NCBI GenBank assembly: GCA_934358955.1
Contig: CAKRLC010000046.1
Span: forward strand, 1-20,473
Direction of reading: 5' to 3'
Origin: an uncultured Roseburia sp.
GTDB lineage: Bacteria; Bacillota; Clostridia; Lachnospirales; Lachnospiraceae
DNA length: 20,473 bases
The translations under genes were made by a program, and so were the position numbers. Position 1 is the stretch's first letter. Every line of letters starts with the position of its first letter. The notes beneath the pieces are model-generated. The model saw nothing but the letters and a program-made list of their open reading frames with translations. It was not told where the DNA came from and made no database searches. Below, piece by piece: positions 8,580 through 15,593 of this stretch.

Positions 8580-8936
8580 ATGGAGAAAGTACTTGGCTAT
8601 CACATCAGCGAAAAAGACCAGCTTACACGGATCCTTGCAGCAATGAAGATCCGGTTTGAAGAGATACGGGAAGAAGATTTAAGGCAGCGCGTGGGTGACC
8701 TGGCAGATGGAAAAAGAACACCGCTTGCCATGCCTTTTACGGGGGAAGCTCCGAAAGAAAGTATGCTGATCTTCTGTGGAGTCAGTGAAAAACATTTGGA
8801 TAAGATCCTTTTTACGTTACGGAGTATGCAGATTTGGACAGATTTAAAAGCTGTGCTTACGCCGACGAATGCAGACTGGACAGTACTGATGCTTTTTTTA
8901 GAGCTTTCGAGGGAAAAGCTGCTTACACAGAAGTAA
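8580..8936 (+). CDS. DUF3783 domain-containing protein
   Basis: A 118-residue soluble protein with no signal peptide or membrane segment. The pattern MEKVLGYHISEKDQL, then a positively charged middle with the VGDLADG segment, then MLIFCGVSEKHLDKIL and the conserved LKAVLTPTNADWTVLMLFLELSREKL tail, fits the uncharacterised DUF3783 family of Clostridia. Nothing in the sequence indicates a catalytic function. The ATG at 8580 is chosen because AGAGG ends seven bases upstream; a TTG at 8574 would overlap that spacing. It follows the ldh terminator, so it may have its own promoter or depend on read-through. The function is unknown. Confidence 0.72.
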   Translation: MEKVLGYHISEKDQLTRILAAMKIRFEEIREEDLRQRVGDLADGKRTPLAMPFTGEAPKESMLIFCGVSEKHLDKILFTLRSMQIWTDLKAVLTPTNADWTVLMLFLELSREKLLTQK

Positions 8937-9001
8937 AACACGGACTGTTTTGCTGCGGAAGAAATTGATTTTGGCGCCTGGAAAATAAGAAAAGAAAAAA
9001 C

Positions 9002-9029
9002 TTGACATTCTTTTGCAAACGTGTATAAT
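9002..9029 (+). promoter_or_regulatory. Sigma-70-type promoter of the metal permease operon
   Basis: A perfect TTGACA (9002-9007) and a perfect TATAAT (9024-9029) are separated by 16 bp. The spacer contains the palindrome TTTGCAAA (9012-9019), which shares its core with the repressor-type boxes downstream. Transcription should begin near 9036, leaving a leader of about 110 bases before the start codon. Confidence 0.85.
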
Positions 9030-9048
9030 AACCAATGCAGTTTAAAAA

Positions 9049-9097
9049 TGCAAATGATTTGCAAATGCATACAGAGTGCAAAAACAAATGAGTTGCA
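9049..9097. promoter_or_regulatory. Two Fur-family operator boxes
   Basis: TGCAAATGATTTGCA at 9049-9063 is a perfect 7-1-7 inverted repeat, the architecture bound by Fur-family dimers (Fur, Zur, PerR). A second copy at 9083-9097 (AACAAATGAGTTGCA) matches it at 12 of 15 positions, centre-to-centre distance 34 bp, about three helical turns. They lie just downstream of the promoter and upstream of a permease and a Fur-family gene, so autoregulation by that protein is the natural inference. The TGCAAAT half-site differs from standard iron (TGATAAT) and PerR (TTATAAT) boxes. Confidence 0.65.
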
Positions 9098-9145
9098 ATT
9101 TGATATAAAAAGACAGAGATTACACAAATGCAGGAGGCGCTTAGA

Positions 9146-10012
9146 ATGTTACACATTTTAGAACATACATTGATGCACACGATCGAGGACAGTGTAAAAC
9201 TGATTCCATTTTTATTTTTAACATATCTTCTTATGGAAGAGCTTGAGCACAGGACAGGAGGAAAAGCCAGAAGCAGGATCAAAAATGCAGGAAAAGTCGG
9301 CCCTCTGTGGGGCGGGCTTCTTGGTGTGGTACCACAGTGTGGATTTTCTGCAGCAGCATCGAGTTTGTATGCCGGAAGAGTGATCACAGTCGGAACTCTG
9401 ATAGCTATTTTTTTATCTACTTCAGATGAGATGCTTCCGATTTTTATTTCAGAAGCAGTTCCTGTTGCAACGATTGTGAAGATTTTAGCTGCAAAGGTAG
9501 TGATCGCTGTGATCTCAGGTTTTGCAGTGGAATTTATTTATGTCAGTCTTTTCAAGAAGAAAGAAAAAGACATGGATATCCATGTGGTATGCGAGGAAGA
9601 GCATTGCAGCTGCGAAGATGGCATTTTAAAATCTGCATGTAAGCACACATTAAAAATCTTTTTCTACATTTTTGTGATCACATTTGTGCTGACATTTGTT
9701 GTAGAGATTATTGGGGAAGATCACCTTGCCCTTGTATTTCAGAACATTCCGGTTGTTGGTGAAATGATCGCAGCACTTGTCGGATTGATCCCAAACTGTG
9801 CGTCTTCTGTGGTGATCACAGAACTTTATTTAAGCGGTATTATTACAGCAGGAGCTATGATGTCAGGGCTCCTTGTGAACGCAGGAGTCGGACTGCTGAT
9901 TTTATTCCGTTTGAACCGTGACTGGAAACAGAACGCAGGAATTGTTGCAGCACTGTTTGCCCTTGGCGTTTTCTGGGGTGTTCTTATCGAACTGTGCGGC
10001 ATTGTGTTCTGA
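9146..10012 (+). CDS. Putative ten-TM heavy-metal or manganese efflux permease (ArsP_2-like)
   Basis: A 288-residue integral membrane protein resembling the PF11449 family, labelled in databases as a putative arsenic, heavy-metal or manganese exporter. The two halves repeat each other: GVVPQC followed by SLYAGRVITVGTLIAIFLS (60-90), and GLIPNC followed by ELYLSGIITAGAMMSGLL (213-243). Between them a cytoplasmic-type loop (about 137-168) is rich in Cys and His (Cys149, 154, 156, 165; His146, 153, 167), a likely metal-binding segment. The ATG at 9146 is chosen because GGAGG at 9133-9137 precedes it by eight bases; an ATG at 9128 would place that site inside the coding region. It is followed 33 bases later by a Fur-family regulator. 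The ion transported cannot be read from sequence. Confidence 0.75.
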   Translation: MLHILEHTLMHTIEDSVKLIPFLFLTYLLMEELEHRTGGKARSRIKNAGKVGPLWGGLLGVVPQCGFSAAASSLYAGRVITVGTLIAIFLSTSDEMLPIFISEAVPVATIVKILAAKVVIAVISGFAVEFIYVSLFKKKEKDMDIHVVCEEEHCSCEDGILKSACKHTLKIFFYIFVITFVLTFVVEIIGEDHLALVFQNIPVVGEMIAALVGLIPNCASSVVITELYLSGIITAGAMMSGLLVNAGVGLLILFRLNRDWKQNAGIVAALFALGVFWGVLIELCGIVF

Positions 10013-10045
10013 TCGGATTAATACATAGGAGAAGGGGGTCTGGAT

Positions 10046-10462
10046 ATGGCAGGGAGTGGTTATGCAACGACGAGCAGGAAAAAAATACTGGAATATCTTA
10101 TGGCAAACAGTGACCGTACGGTGACAGTGACAGATATAGACCAGTACCTGAAGAAAAACGACAGTGAAGTAAATATTACAACGATTTACCGCTATCTGGA
10201 TAAGCTGGCAAAAGAAGGAACCGTGTTGAAATATGTGGCGGAAAAGGGAAGCCAGGCAGTGTACCAGTATGTGGAGCAGGGACATCACTGTGAGGAGCAC
10301 CTTCATTTGAAATGTGTTTCCTGTGGCAGTATTATTCATCTGGAATGTGCCTTTATGGATGAGATCGCAGAACATATTTTAAAAGATCACGGGTTTGAAA
10401 TACAGTGTAAAAATTCCATTATTTATGGACAATGCAGGGCATGCCGTGAAAAGAATAAATAG
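10046..10462 (+). CDS. Fur-family metal-responsive repressor
   Basis: A 138-residue regulator with a winged helix (about 8-75; INITTIYRYLDKLAKEGTV-like recognition region near 43-60) and a Fur-type dimerisation domain. A His/Cys cluster (HHCEEHLHL, His80, His81, Cys82, His85, His87) offers regulatory metal ligands, and Cys90-x2-Cys93 with Cys130-x2-Cys133 form the structural zinc site. The HLHLKCVSCG stretch resembles zinc regulators more than PerR, but the sensed metal or signal is uncertain. It is cotranscribed with the permease, which, with the 7-1-7 boxes at their promoter, suggests control of its own operon. GAAGGGGGT ends seven bases before the ATG. A bidirectional terminator follows immediately. 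Confidence 0.86.
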   Translation: MAGSGYATTSRKKILEYLMANSDRTVTVTDIDQYLKKNDSEVNITTIYRYLDKLAKEGTVLKYVAEKGSQAVYQYVEQGHHCEEHLHLKCVSCGSIIHLECAFMDEIAEHILKDHGFEIQCKNSIIYGQCRACREKNK

Positions 10463-10464
10463 AA

Positions 10465-10500
10465 CAAAAAAAGAATGTGCGCAGGGCACATTCTTTTTTT
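10465..10500. terminator. Bidirectional intrinsic terminator (fur-type gene / typA)
   Basis: GAATGTGC (10473-10480) pairs with GCACATTC (10486-10493) around a GCAGG loop. A run of A precedes and a run of T follows the stem, so it can stop transcripts from both sides of this convergent junction. Confidence 0.88.
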
Positions 10501-10542
10501 GTATCTTTATGACAATAGAATAGTCGCAGAGCGCATCTTCTA

Positions 10543-12381
10543 TTATTTTTTAAAGTTTGCACGTTTTCTTAAAGTAGGATCAAGGATTCTCTTACGGATA
10601 CGAAGGGATTCCGGGGTAACCTCTAAGAGCTCGTCTACGTCGATGAAGTCAAGAGCCTGCTCTAAGCTTAAAATCTTAGGTGGAACAAGTGTTAATGCTT
10701 CATCAGCAGAGGAGGAACGTGTGTTTGTAAGATGTTTCTTTTTACATACGTTTAATTCGATGTCTTCATTTCTGGAGCAGGAACCGATAACCATACCTGC
10801 ATATACTTTCTGGCCAGGTCCGATAAATAAAGTACCGCGATCCTGAGCAGAGAATAAGCCATAAGTTACGGATTCACCTGATTCAAATGCGATCAGTGAA
10901 CCAAGCTGACGGTATGCAATATCTCCGCGGTAAGTATCATAACCATTGAAGATCGTATTGATAATACCGTTACCTCTTGTATCTGTCATAAATTCGCCTC
11001 TGTAACCGATCAGACCACGGGATGGGATATTAAACTCTAATCTGGTATATCCACCTGTCAGAGGTTTCATATTTAACATTTCACCTTTACGCTGGCTTAA
11101 TTTGTCGATGACTGCACCGGTAAATTCATCCGGAATGTCAACATAAGCAAGCTCCATAGGCTCTAATTTCTTGCCGTTTTCATCTGTATGATATAAAACT
11201 TCTGCCTTACTTACTGCAAATTCATAGCCTTCACGACGCATATTCTCGATGAGTACGGATAAATGTAATTCACCACGGCCGGATACTTTGTAGCTGTCCG
11301 GAGAATCTGTTTCTTCTACACGGAGAGATACATCTGTATTCAACTCGCGGAATAAACGGTCTCTTAAATGACGGGAGGTGATGTATTTTCCTTCCTGTCC
11401 GGCAAGCGGGCTGTCATTTACCATGAAGTTCATGGAAAGAGTTGGCTCGGAAATCTTCTGGAAAGGAATTGCAACAGGGTCATCTACGGAACAGATCGTA
11501 TCTCCGATATGGATATCTGCAATACCGGAAATTGCTACGATAGAACCAATCTGTGCTTCGTCTACATCGACTTTGTTTAAGCCTTCGAATTCATATAATT
11601 TGCTGATGCGGACTTTTTTCTTTTTGTCCGGATCATGATGGTTGACAACAACAGCTTCCTGGTTGACTTTCAAAGAACCATTATCAATCTTACCGATACC
11701 GATACGGCCGACATATTCGTTGTAATCGATCGTACTGATGAGTACCTGTGTGCTTGCATCAGGATCACCTTCCGGAGCAGGAATGTAATCTAAGATTGTT
11801 TCAAATAACGGGATCATATCCTTTTTGTTATTGATCAGATCATGCAGCTCACGGACTGCGTAGCCGTCTCTTGCAGATGCAAATAAGAATGGGCAGTCTA
11901 ACTGCTCATCGGAAGCGTCAAGATCCATGAATAATTCGAGAACCTCGTCAACAACTTCATTTGGACGTGCTTCCGGACGGTCAACTTTGTTGACACATAC
12001 GATAACCGGGAGTTTTAAATCCAGGGCCTTCATTAAAACGAACTTGGTCTGAGGCATAACACCTTCAAATGCATCCACTACAAGGATAACACCGTTTACC
12101 ATTTTAAGGACACGTTCTACCTCACCACCAAAGTCTGCATGACCAGGGGTGTCGATAATGTTGATCTTTGTTCCTTTATAAGTGATCGCTGTATTTTTGG
12201 AGAGGATGGTGATACCACGCTCTTTCTCGATATCGTTGGAATCCATGACACGTTCAGCAACTTCCTGATTCTCACGGAATACACCACTCTGTTTCAAAAG
12301 TTCATCGACCAGTGTTGTTTTACCATGATCAACGTGGGCGATGATGGCTATGTTTCGTACGTCTTCACGTTTTTGTCTCAT
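10543..12381 (-). CDS. typA: Ribosome-associated translational GTPase TypA/BipA
   Basis: A 612-residue EF-G-like GTPase that binds the 70S ribosome and aids 50S assembly and translation under stress, especially cold. Visible elements are the G1 loop AHVDHGKT (15-22), ERGITI (G2 region, 54-59), DTPGHADF (G3, 77-84), NKVDR (G4, 131-135), a beta-barrel domain, an EF-G domain III-like region, and the TypA-specific C-terminal part with RGLIGYRGEFMTDTRGNG. The length matches the family. The start at 12381 (MRQKREDVRN) is chosen because homologous proteins begin just before this segment and an AGAGAG site lies upstream; longer starts to 12456 would overlap the promoter. It is convergent with the Fur-type gene and divergent from the SSB-like gene. 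Confidence 0.96.
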   Translation of the reverse strand: MRQKREDVRNIAIIAHVDHGKTTLVDELLKQSGVFRENQEVAERVMDSNDIEKERGITILSKNTAITYKGTKINIIDTPGHADFGGEVERVLKMVNGVILVVDAFEGVMPQTKFVLMKALDLKLPVIVCVNKVDRPEARPNEVVDEVLELFMDLDASDEQLDCPFLFASARDGYAVRELHDLINNKKDMIPLFETILDYIPAPEGDPDASTQVLISTIDYNEYVGRIGIGKIDNGSLKVNQEAVVVNHHDPDKKKKVRISKLYEFEGLNKVDVDEAQIGSIVAISGIADIHIGDTICSVDDPVAIPFQKISEPTLSMNFMVNDSPLAGQEGKYITSRHLRDRLFRELNTDVSLRVEETDSPDSYKVSGRGELHLSVLIENMRREGYEFAVSKAEVLYHTDENGKKLEPMELAYVDIPDEFTGAVIDKLSQRKGEMLNMKPLTGGYTRLEFNIPSRGLIGYRGEFMTDTRGNGIINTIFNGYDTYRGDIAYRQLGSLIAFESGESVTYGLFSAQDRGTLFIGPGQKVYAGMVIGSCSRNEDIELNVCKKKHLTNTRSSSADEALTLVPPKILSLEQALDFIDVDELLEVTPESLRIRKRILDPTLRKRANFKK

Positions 12382-12428
12382 ATAAAAAATCTCTCTTTCT
12401 TCTGTGATGATATAGCTTGAACCCATAT

Positions 12429-12456
12429 ATTTTAGCATATATTTCAGAGAACGCAA
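12429..12456 (-). promoter_or_regulatory. typA promoter
   Basis: On the minus strand TTGCGT (complement of 12451-12456) and TAAAAT (complement of 12429-12434) are separated by 16 bp, 48 bases before the chosen typA start. This is a plausible sigma-70-type promoter and argues against a longer TypA N-terminus. Confidence 0.65.
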
Positions 12457-12638
12457 GTAGATTGCCGGGATTTTTTGAAAAACAATAGAGGATGCCAGGG
12501 TCAGATCATATCAGGAGATTCAGATTCAAAAGGTTGTCGACAGGTTTTACGAAAATTTTGCAGGAAGAAAATGGTAAAAACATAGATGTCAGGCAAATCA
12601 CTGGAACAGTCCGTGATAAGAGGAAGGAGAAAAAATTC

Positions 12639-13274
12639 ATGTCAGATAAAATTTTTGAAAATAACCAGGTGTCAATCGTGGGAGAGATTGTTTCTGATTT
12701 CAGATTCAGCCACGAAGTATACGGAGAAGGGTTCTATGTCGTAGATGTAGCAGTCAACAGACTCAGTAATTTTATGGATTACATACCGCTTATGATCTCA
12801 GAACGGCTGATTGATGTAAATGAGGATTACATTGGGCAGATCATTTGTGTTGCAGGGCAGTTCCGGTCCTTTAACCGCCACGAGGAAAAAAAGAACAGGC
12901 TGGTGCTGTCGGTTTTTGTGCGGGAACTGGAACTGCTGGGGGAAGTGCCGGAGGATATAAAAACAAATCAGATCTTTTTAGATGGTTATATCTGTAAGGA
13001 ACCGATCTACAGGAAAACACCGCTTGGAAGGGAAATCGCAGATCTTCTGATCGCAGTGAACCGTTCCTACGGAAAATCCGATTATATTCCGTGCATCTGC
13101 TGGGGAAGAAATGCAAGATTTGCTTCCAGCTTTGAGGTCGGCGGACATGTGCAGGTCTGGGGAAGGATCCAGAGCAGGGAATATGTGAAAAAAATCAGTG
13201 AGTTTGAAGCAGAAAAACGTGTTGCTTACGAAGTGTCTGTCAGCAAAGTGGAATTTCTTGAAGATGAGATATAA
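12639..13274 (+). CDS. Single-stranded DNA-binding protein with two tandem OB folds
   Basis: A 211-residue protein made of two SSB/PriB-type OB folds in a row. The C-terminal fold (about 109-208) is the more typical: FLDGYICKEPIYRKTPLGREIADLLIAVNR, then SDYIPCICWGRNA, then VQVWGRIQSREY, then YEVSVSKVEFLE. The N-terminal fold (about 9-100) follows the same order in degenerate form: VSIVGEIVSDFRFSHEV, YVVDVAVNR, DYIPLMIS, IICVAGQFRS, VLSVFVRELELL. The acidic tip of ordinary SSB (DDDIPF type) is missing; the protein ends LEDEI. It probably binds single-stranded DNA, but could be an auxiliary protein. The ATG at 12639 has GAGGAAGGAGA upstream; an earlier in-frame ATG at 12492 adds a basic, non-family stretch and lacks support. 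Confidence 0.8.
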   Translation: MSDKIFENNQVSIVGEIVSDFRFSHEVYGEGFYVVDVAVNRLSNFMDYIPLMISERLIDVNEDYIGQIICVAGQFRSFNRHEEKKNRLVLSVFVRELELLGEVPEDIKTNQIFLDGYICKEPIYRKTPLGREIADLLIAVNRSYGKSDYIPCICWGRNARFASSFEVGGHVQVWGRIQSREYVKKISEFEAEKRVAYEVSVSKVEFLEDEI

Positions 13275-13280
13275 GATACG

Positions 13281-13309
13281 TTGACAAGGTAAAGAGATAG
13301 TGTTATGAT
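13281..13309 (+). promoter_or_regulatory. Promoter of the lysine-riboswitch/dapA transcript
   Basis: A perfect TTGACA (13281-13286), a 17-bp spacer and TATGAT (13304-13309) form a strong promoter. Transcription should begin near 13316, right at a 7-bp hairpin (CAGCGGT 13315-13321 with ACCGCTG 13333-13339). It starts just seven bases after the SSB-like stop codon. Confidence 0.85.
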
Positions 13310-13355
13310 TTATCCAGCGGTGGAAACACTTTACCGCTGTGAATAAAATATTGCT

Positions 13356-13533
13356 TGGTAGAGGTTGCGTGCTTTATAAGTCCCTTTTTGGATGTGACAG
13401 GAACAGTAGAAGAAAAGCAAAAGGAAAGTACGCCGAAAGGATATACCGCCTGTAGATATATTCCTTGGGCATAAGGTGAAGAATTTTATGACTGTCATCG
13501 AAAATAAATAAGATTTGAGATGGGGCGCTATCA
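13356..13533 (+). promoter_or_regulatory. Lysine riboswitch (L-box)
   Basis: The conserved L-box elements occur in order: AGAGGTTGCG at the 5' side (13360-13369), the GCCGAAAGG block (13432-13440), CTTGGGC (13464-13470), ACTGTCATCG (13491-13500), and the closing GGGGCGCTATCA (13522-13533). The P1 helix forms from TGGTAG (13356-13361) with CTATCA (13528-13533). Lysine binding stabilises P1 and favours the downstream terminator, reducing dapA expression. The position 290 bases before dapA, behind a strong promoter, fits that role. Boundaries are taken from P1. Confidence 0.93.
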
Positions 13534-13585
13534 GATTCTGAAAGTATGGATGCAATGCATGCTTGCTTTCAAACATAGAATTTTG

Positions 13586-13610
13586 AGACCGGCTCGTCAG
13601 CCGGTCTTTC
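13586..13610 (+). terminator. Riboswitch-controlled terminator
   Basis: A 9-bp GC-rich stem (AGACCGGCT 13586-13594, loop CGTC, AGCCGGTCT 13599-13607) followed by a short, interrupted T-tract. It lies 53 bases after the lysine aptamer. Between them TGAAAG (13539-13544) and CTTTCA (13566-13571), flanked by ATTCT and AGAAT, form another stem that may belong to the switching platform. Confidence 0.8.
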
Positions 13611-13614
13611 TTGA

Positions 13615-13716
13615 TTTATAGAAAATAGTTTCTATAAAGATTCGGGTGTCAAAAGATCCATAACCTTTATTGGCAAATTGCACAAAAGAAATATGGAAAG
13701 TTTCTCCTTGTGCAAT
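13615..13716 (+). promoter_or_regulatory. Structured leader between the riboswitch terminator and dapA
   Basis: Two further inverted repeats lie after the L-box terminator. The first is a perfect 10-4-10 repeat (TTTATAGAAA, loop ATAG, TTTCTATAAA) at 13615-13638. The second pairs ATTGCACAA (13677-13685) with TTGTGCAAT (13708-13716), with an inner AGAAA/TTTCT pairing. Neither is followed by a T-run, so they are not obvious terminators. They may be protein operators, RNA-processing or stability elements, or parts of a second start site. No convincing second promoter was found, and no open reading frame with a ribosome site occurs here. Confidence 0.45.
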
Positions 13717-13824
13717 CTGCTAATATAAACTTAAATACAGCTCATTGATCTGATGAACAAGTTGCGGGCAACATTTTTCACAAAAAGATTTGCATAACAT
13801 AAGATAAATGCAGGAGGATAAGAA

Positions 13825-14712
13825 ATGTCTATTTTTAAAGGAGCAGGTGTTGCAATTGTCACACCAATGAAGGATAATGAAGATGTAAATTATGAGAAAC
13901 TGGAAGAACTGATCAACTGGCAGATCGATCAGGGAACAGATGCGATCATTATTGCAGGAACAACAGGTGAGAGTTCGACACTTACAGTAGAAGAACATAG
14001 TCAGGTGATCAGGGCAGCCGTTGACTTTACAAAGCATCGGATACCGGTGATCGCAGGAAGTGGTTCGAACTGTACAAGAGAGGCAATTTTTCTGACACAG
14101 GAAGCAGAAGCAGCCGGTGCAGATGGTATTCTTGCAGTAACTCCATATTATAACAAATGTACACAGGATGGACTGGTACGTTACTATTCTGAAATTGCAG
14201 AGTGTACAAAGTTACCAATTATCATGTATAATGTACCTGGAAGAACCGGATGTAATATCCTTCCGGAAACAGCAGCCAGGATTTTTAAAGATGTTGAAAA
14301 TGTAGTTGCGATCAAAGAAGCAACCGGCAGTGTAGCACAGGCATCCCAGTTGATGTACCTGACAGACGGCAAGATCGACCTTTATTCAGGAGAAGATGGA
14401 ATTGTCGTTCCATTGATGGCGATCGGAGCTGTCGGTGTGATTTCTGTATGGTCTAATGTGGCACCTGCAAAGGTACACAATATGTGCCAGAGCTTTTTTG
14501 ATGGAGATCTCATGACAGCGATGAAGCTGCAGAGAGAAGCACAGCCACTGATCAATGCATTATTCTCAGAAGTGAACCCTATCCCGGTTAAGAAAGCGTT
14601 GAATCTTATGGGAAAAGAAGTAGGAACGCTTCGTTCTCCATTGACAGAGATGACAGAGAAGAATGCAGCAGTGCTAACAGAAGCAATGAAGGCATATGGC
14701 ATTTTAAACTAA
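13825..14712 (+). CDS. dapA: 4-hydroxy-tetrahydrodipicolinate synthase
   Basis: A 295-residue class I aldolase that condenses pyruvate with L-aspartate semialdehyde, the first committed step to diaminopimelate (cell wall) and lysine. The GTTGES motif (45-50) binds the pyruvate carboxylate, Tyr135 in MYNVPGRTG acts in proton relay, Arg140 is in the substrate site, and Lys164 in AIKEATG forms the Schiff base. All are present, and the length is normal. An AGGAGGA site just upstream gives strong initiation. It is controlled by the lysine riboswitch ahead of it and precedes dapB, the next enzyme, with a hairpin between. Confidence 0.96.
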   Translation: MSIFKGAGVAIVTPMKDNEDVNYEKLEELINWQIDQGTDAIIIAGTTGESSTLTVEEHSQVIRAAVDFTKHRIPVIAGSGSNCTREAIFLTQEAEAAGADGILAVTPYYNKCTQDGLVRYYSEIAECTKLPIIMYNVPGRTGCNILPETAARIFKDVENVVAIKEATGSVAQASQLMYLTDGKIDLYSGEDGIVVPLMAIGAVGVISVWSNVAPAKVHNMCQSFFDGDLMTAMKLQREAQPLINALFSEVNPIPVKKALNLMGKEVGTLRSPLTEMTEKNAAVLTEAMKAYGILN

Positions 14713-14718
14713 GAAAAG

Positions 14719-14743
14719 AGGAGCTGTTTTACAGCTCCTTTTT
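14719..14743 (+). terminator. Hairpin with T-run between dapA and dapB
   Basis: AGGAGCTGT (14719-14727) pairs with ACAGCTCCT (14731-14739) around TTT, followed by TTTT. This looks like an intrinsic terminator, yet dapB starts only 27 bases later with no promoter in between. It is more likely a partial terminator that lowers dapB relative to dapA, or a 3'-end stabiliser. Confidence 0.65.
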
Positions 14744-14770
14744 AAAATACGAAAGGCAGGACAAAAGATT

Positions 14771-15532
14771 ATGATAAGAGCGATTATGCATGGATGTAAT
14801 GGAAAAATGGGACAGACGATCACAGCAATGTGTAAGGAGGACCCGGAGATTGAGATTGTTGCAGGAATTGACCTGTATGATGGAATTTCAAACAGTTATC
14901 CGGTATTTCCTAATATTTCCGTGTGCGATGTAAAAGCAGATGTGATCATTGATTTTTCCAATGCAAAAGCAGTGGATGATCTTCTTGTATACAGTGTGGA
15001 AAAACAGGTTCCGGTTGTTTTATGTACCACAGGACTGACAGAGGAACAGTTACAGAAAGTACAGGAAGCAGGAAAGAAGGTTGCTGTTTTAAAATCAGCA
15101 AACATGTCACTGGGGATCAATATGCTGATGGAATTATTAAAAAAAGCAGCATTGACACTTACCCCGGCTGGCTTTGATATTGAGATTGTGGAAAAACACC
15201 ATAATCAGAAATTGGACGCACCGAGTGGAACCGCTCTTGCGCTGGCAGATTCCATGAATGAAGCACTGGAAGAAAAGTATGATTACGTGTATGATAGAAG
15301 CAGGGAACGGAAAAAGAGAGAAAAATATGAGATCGGTATCTCAGCTGTCCGTGGAGGCAATATCGTGGGAGAACACGAAGTGATCTTTGCCGGACAGGAT
15401 GAGGTGATCGAGTTTAAGCACACCGCATATTCCAAAGCTGTTTTTGCAAAGGGTGCGGTACAGGCAGCGAAGTTCCTTGCAGGAAAACCAGCCGGAATGT
15501 ACGATATGGCTGATGTGATCAAAAATGTGTAA
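14771..15532 (+). CDS. dapB: 4-hydroxy-tetrahydrodipicolinate reductase
   Basis: A 253-residue NAD(P)H-dependent reductase for the step after DapA, giving tetrahydrodipicolinate. The N-terminal Rossmann motif is GCNGKMGQ (8-15), the STG/TTG-type loop is CTTGLTEEQL, and the family signature EKHHNQKLDAPSGTA begins at 141 with the catalytic His143/His144 and Lys147. A conserved GGNIVGEH block follows. The N-terminus and length (slightly short, as in Gram-positives) are normal. A GAAAGGCAGG site lies nine bases upstream. It is expected to share the lysine-responsive transcript with dapA. Confidence 0.95.
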   Translation: MIRAIMHGCNGKMGQTITAMCKEDPEIEIVAGIDLYDGISNSYPVFPNISVCDVKADVIIDFSNAKAVDDLLVYSVEKQVPVVLCTTGLTEEQLQKVQEAGKKVAVLKSANMSLGINMLMELLKKAALTLTPAGFDIEIVEKHHNQKLDAPSGTALALADSMNEALEEKYDYVYDRSRERKKREKYEIGISAVRGGNIVGEHEVIFAGQDEVIEFKHTAYSKAVFAKGAVQAAKFLAGKPAGMYDMADVIKNV

Positions 15533-15534
15533 TA

Positions 15535-15556
15535 GATCCAGGGAGTGATCTGGATC
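15535..15556. repeat. Inverted repeat between dapB and fbp
   Basis: GATCCAG (15535-15541) pairs with CTGGATC (15550-15556) around an eight-base loop, right after the dapB stop. No T-run follows, so termination is unlikely; it could stabilise the 3' end or be a weak operator. Confidence 0.35.
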
Positions 15557-15593
15557 ATACAAATATAAAAATACAAAAACAGGATGGTGGAAT

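Noticed and set aside
10475..10846. Plus-strand reading frame opposite the typA 3' end
   Set aside because: It begins in the terminator and is the antisense of a well-conserved coding region, with no ribosome site or family match.
12382..12456. Longer TypA N-terminus on the minus strand
   Set aside because: It overlaps a plausible promoter, and the family starts just before the RNIAIIAHVDHG segment.
12492..12638. Longer N-terminus for the SSB-like protein from ATG at 12492
   Set aside because: The added residues are basic and unlike the family, no ribosome site precedes 12492, and a strong site sits before 12639.
13720..14037. Minus-strand frame overlapping the dapA leader and 5' end
   Set aside because: It is antisense to dapA, rich in Cys and Phe without a pattern, and lacks a ribosome site.
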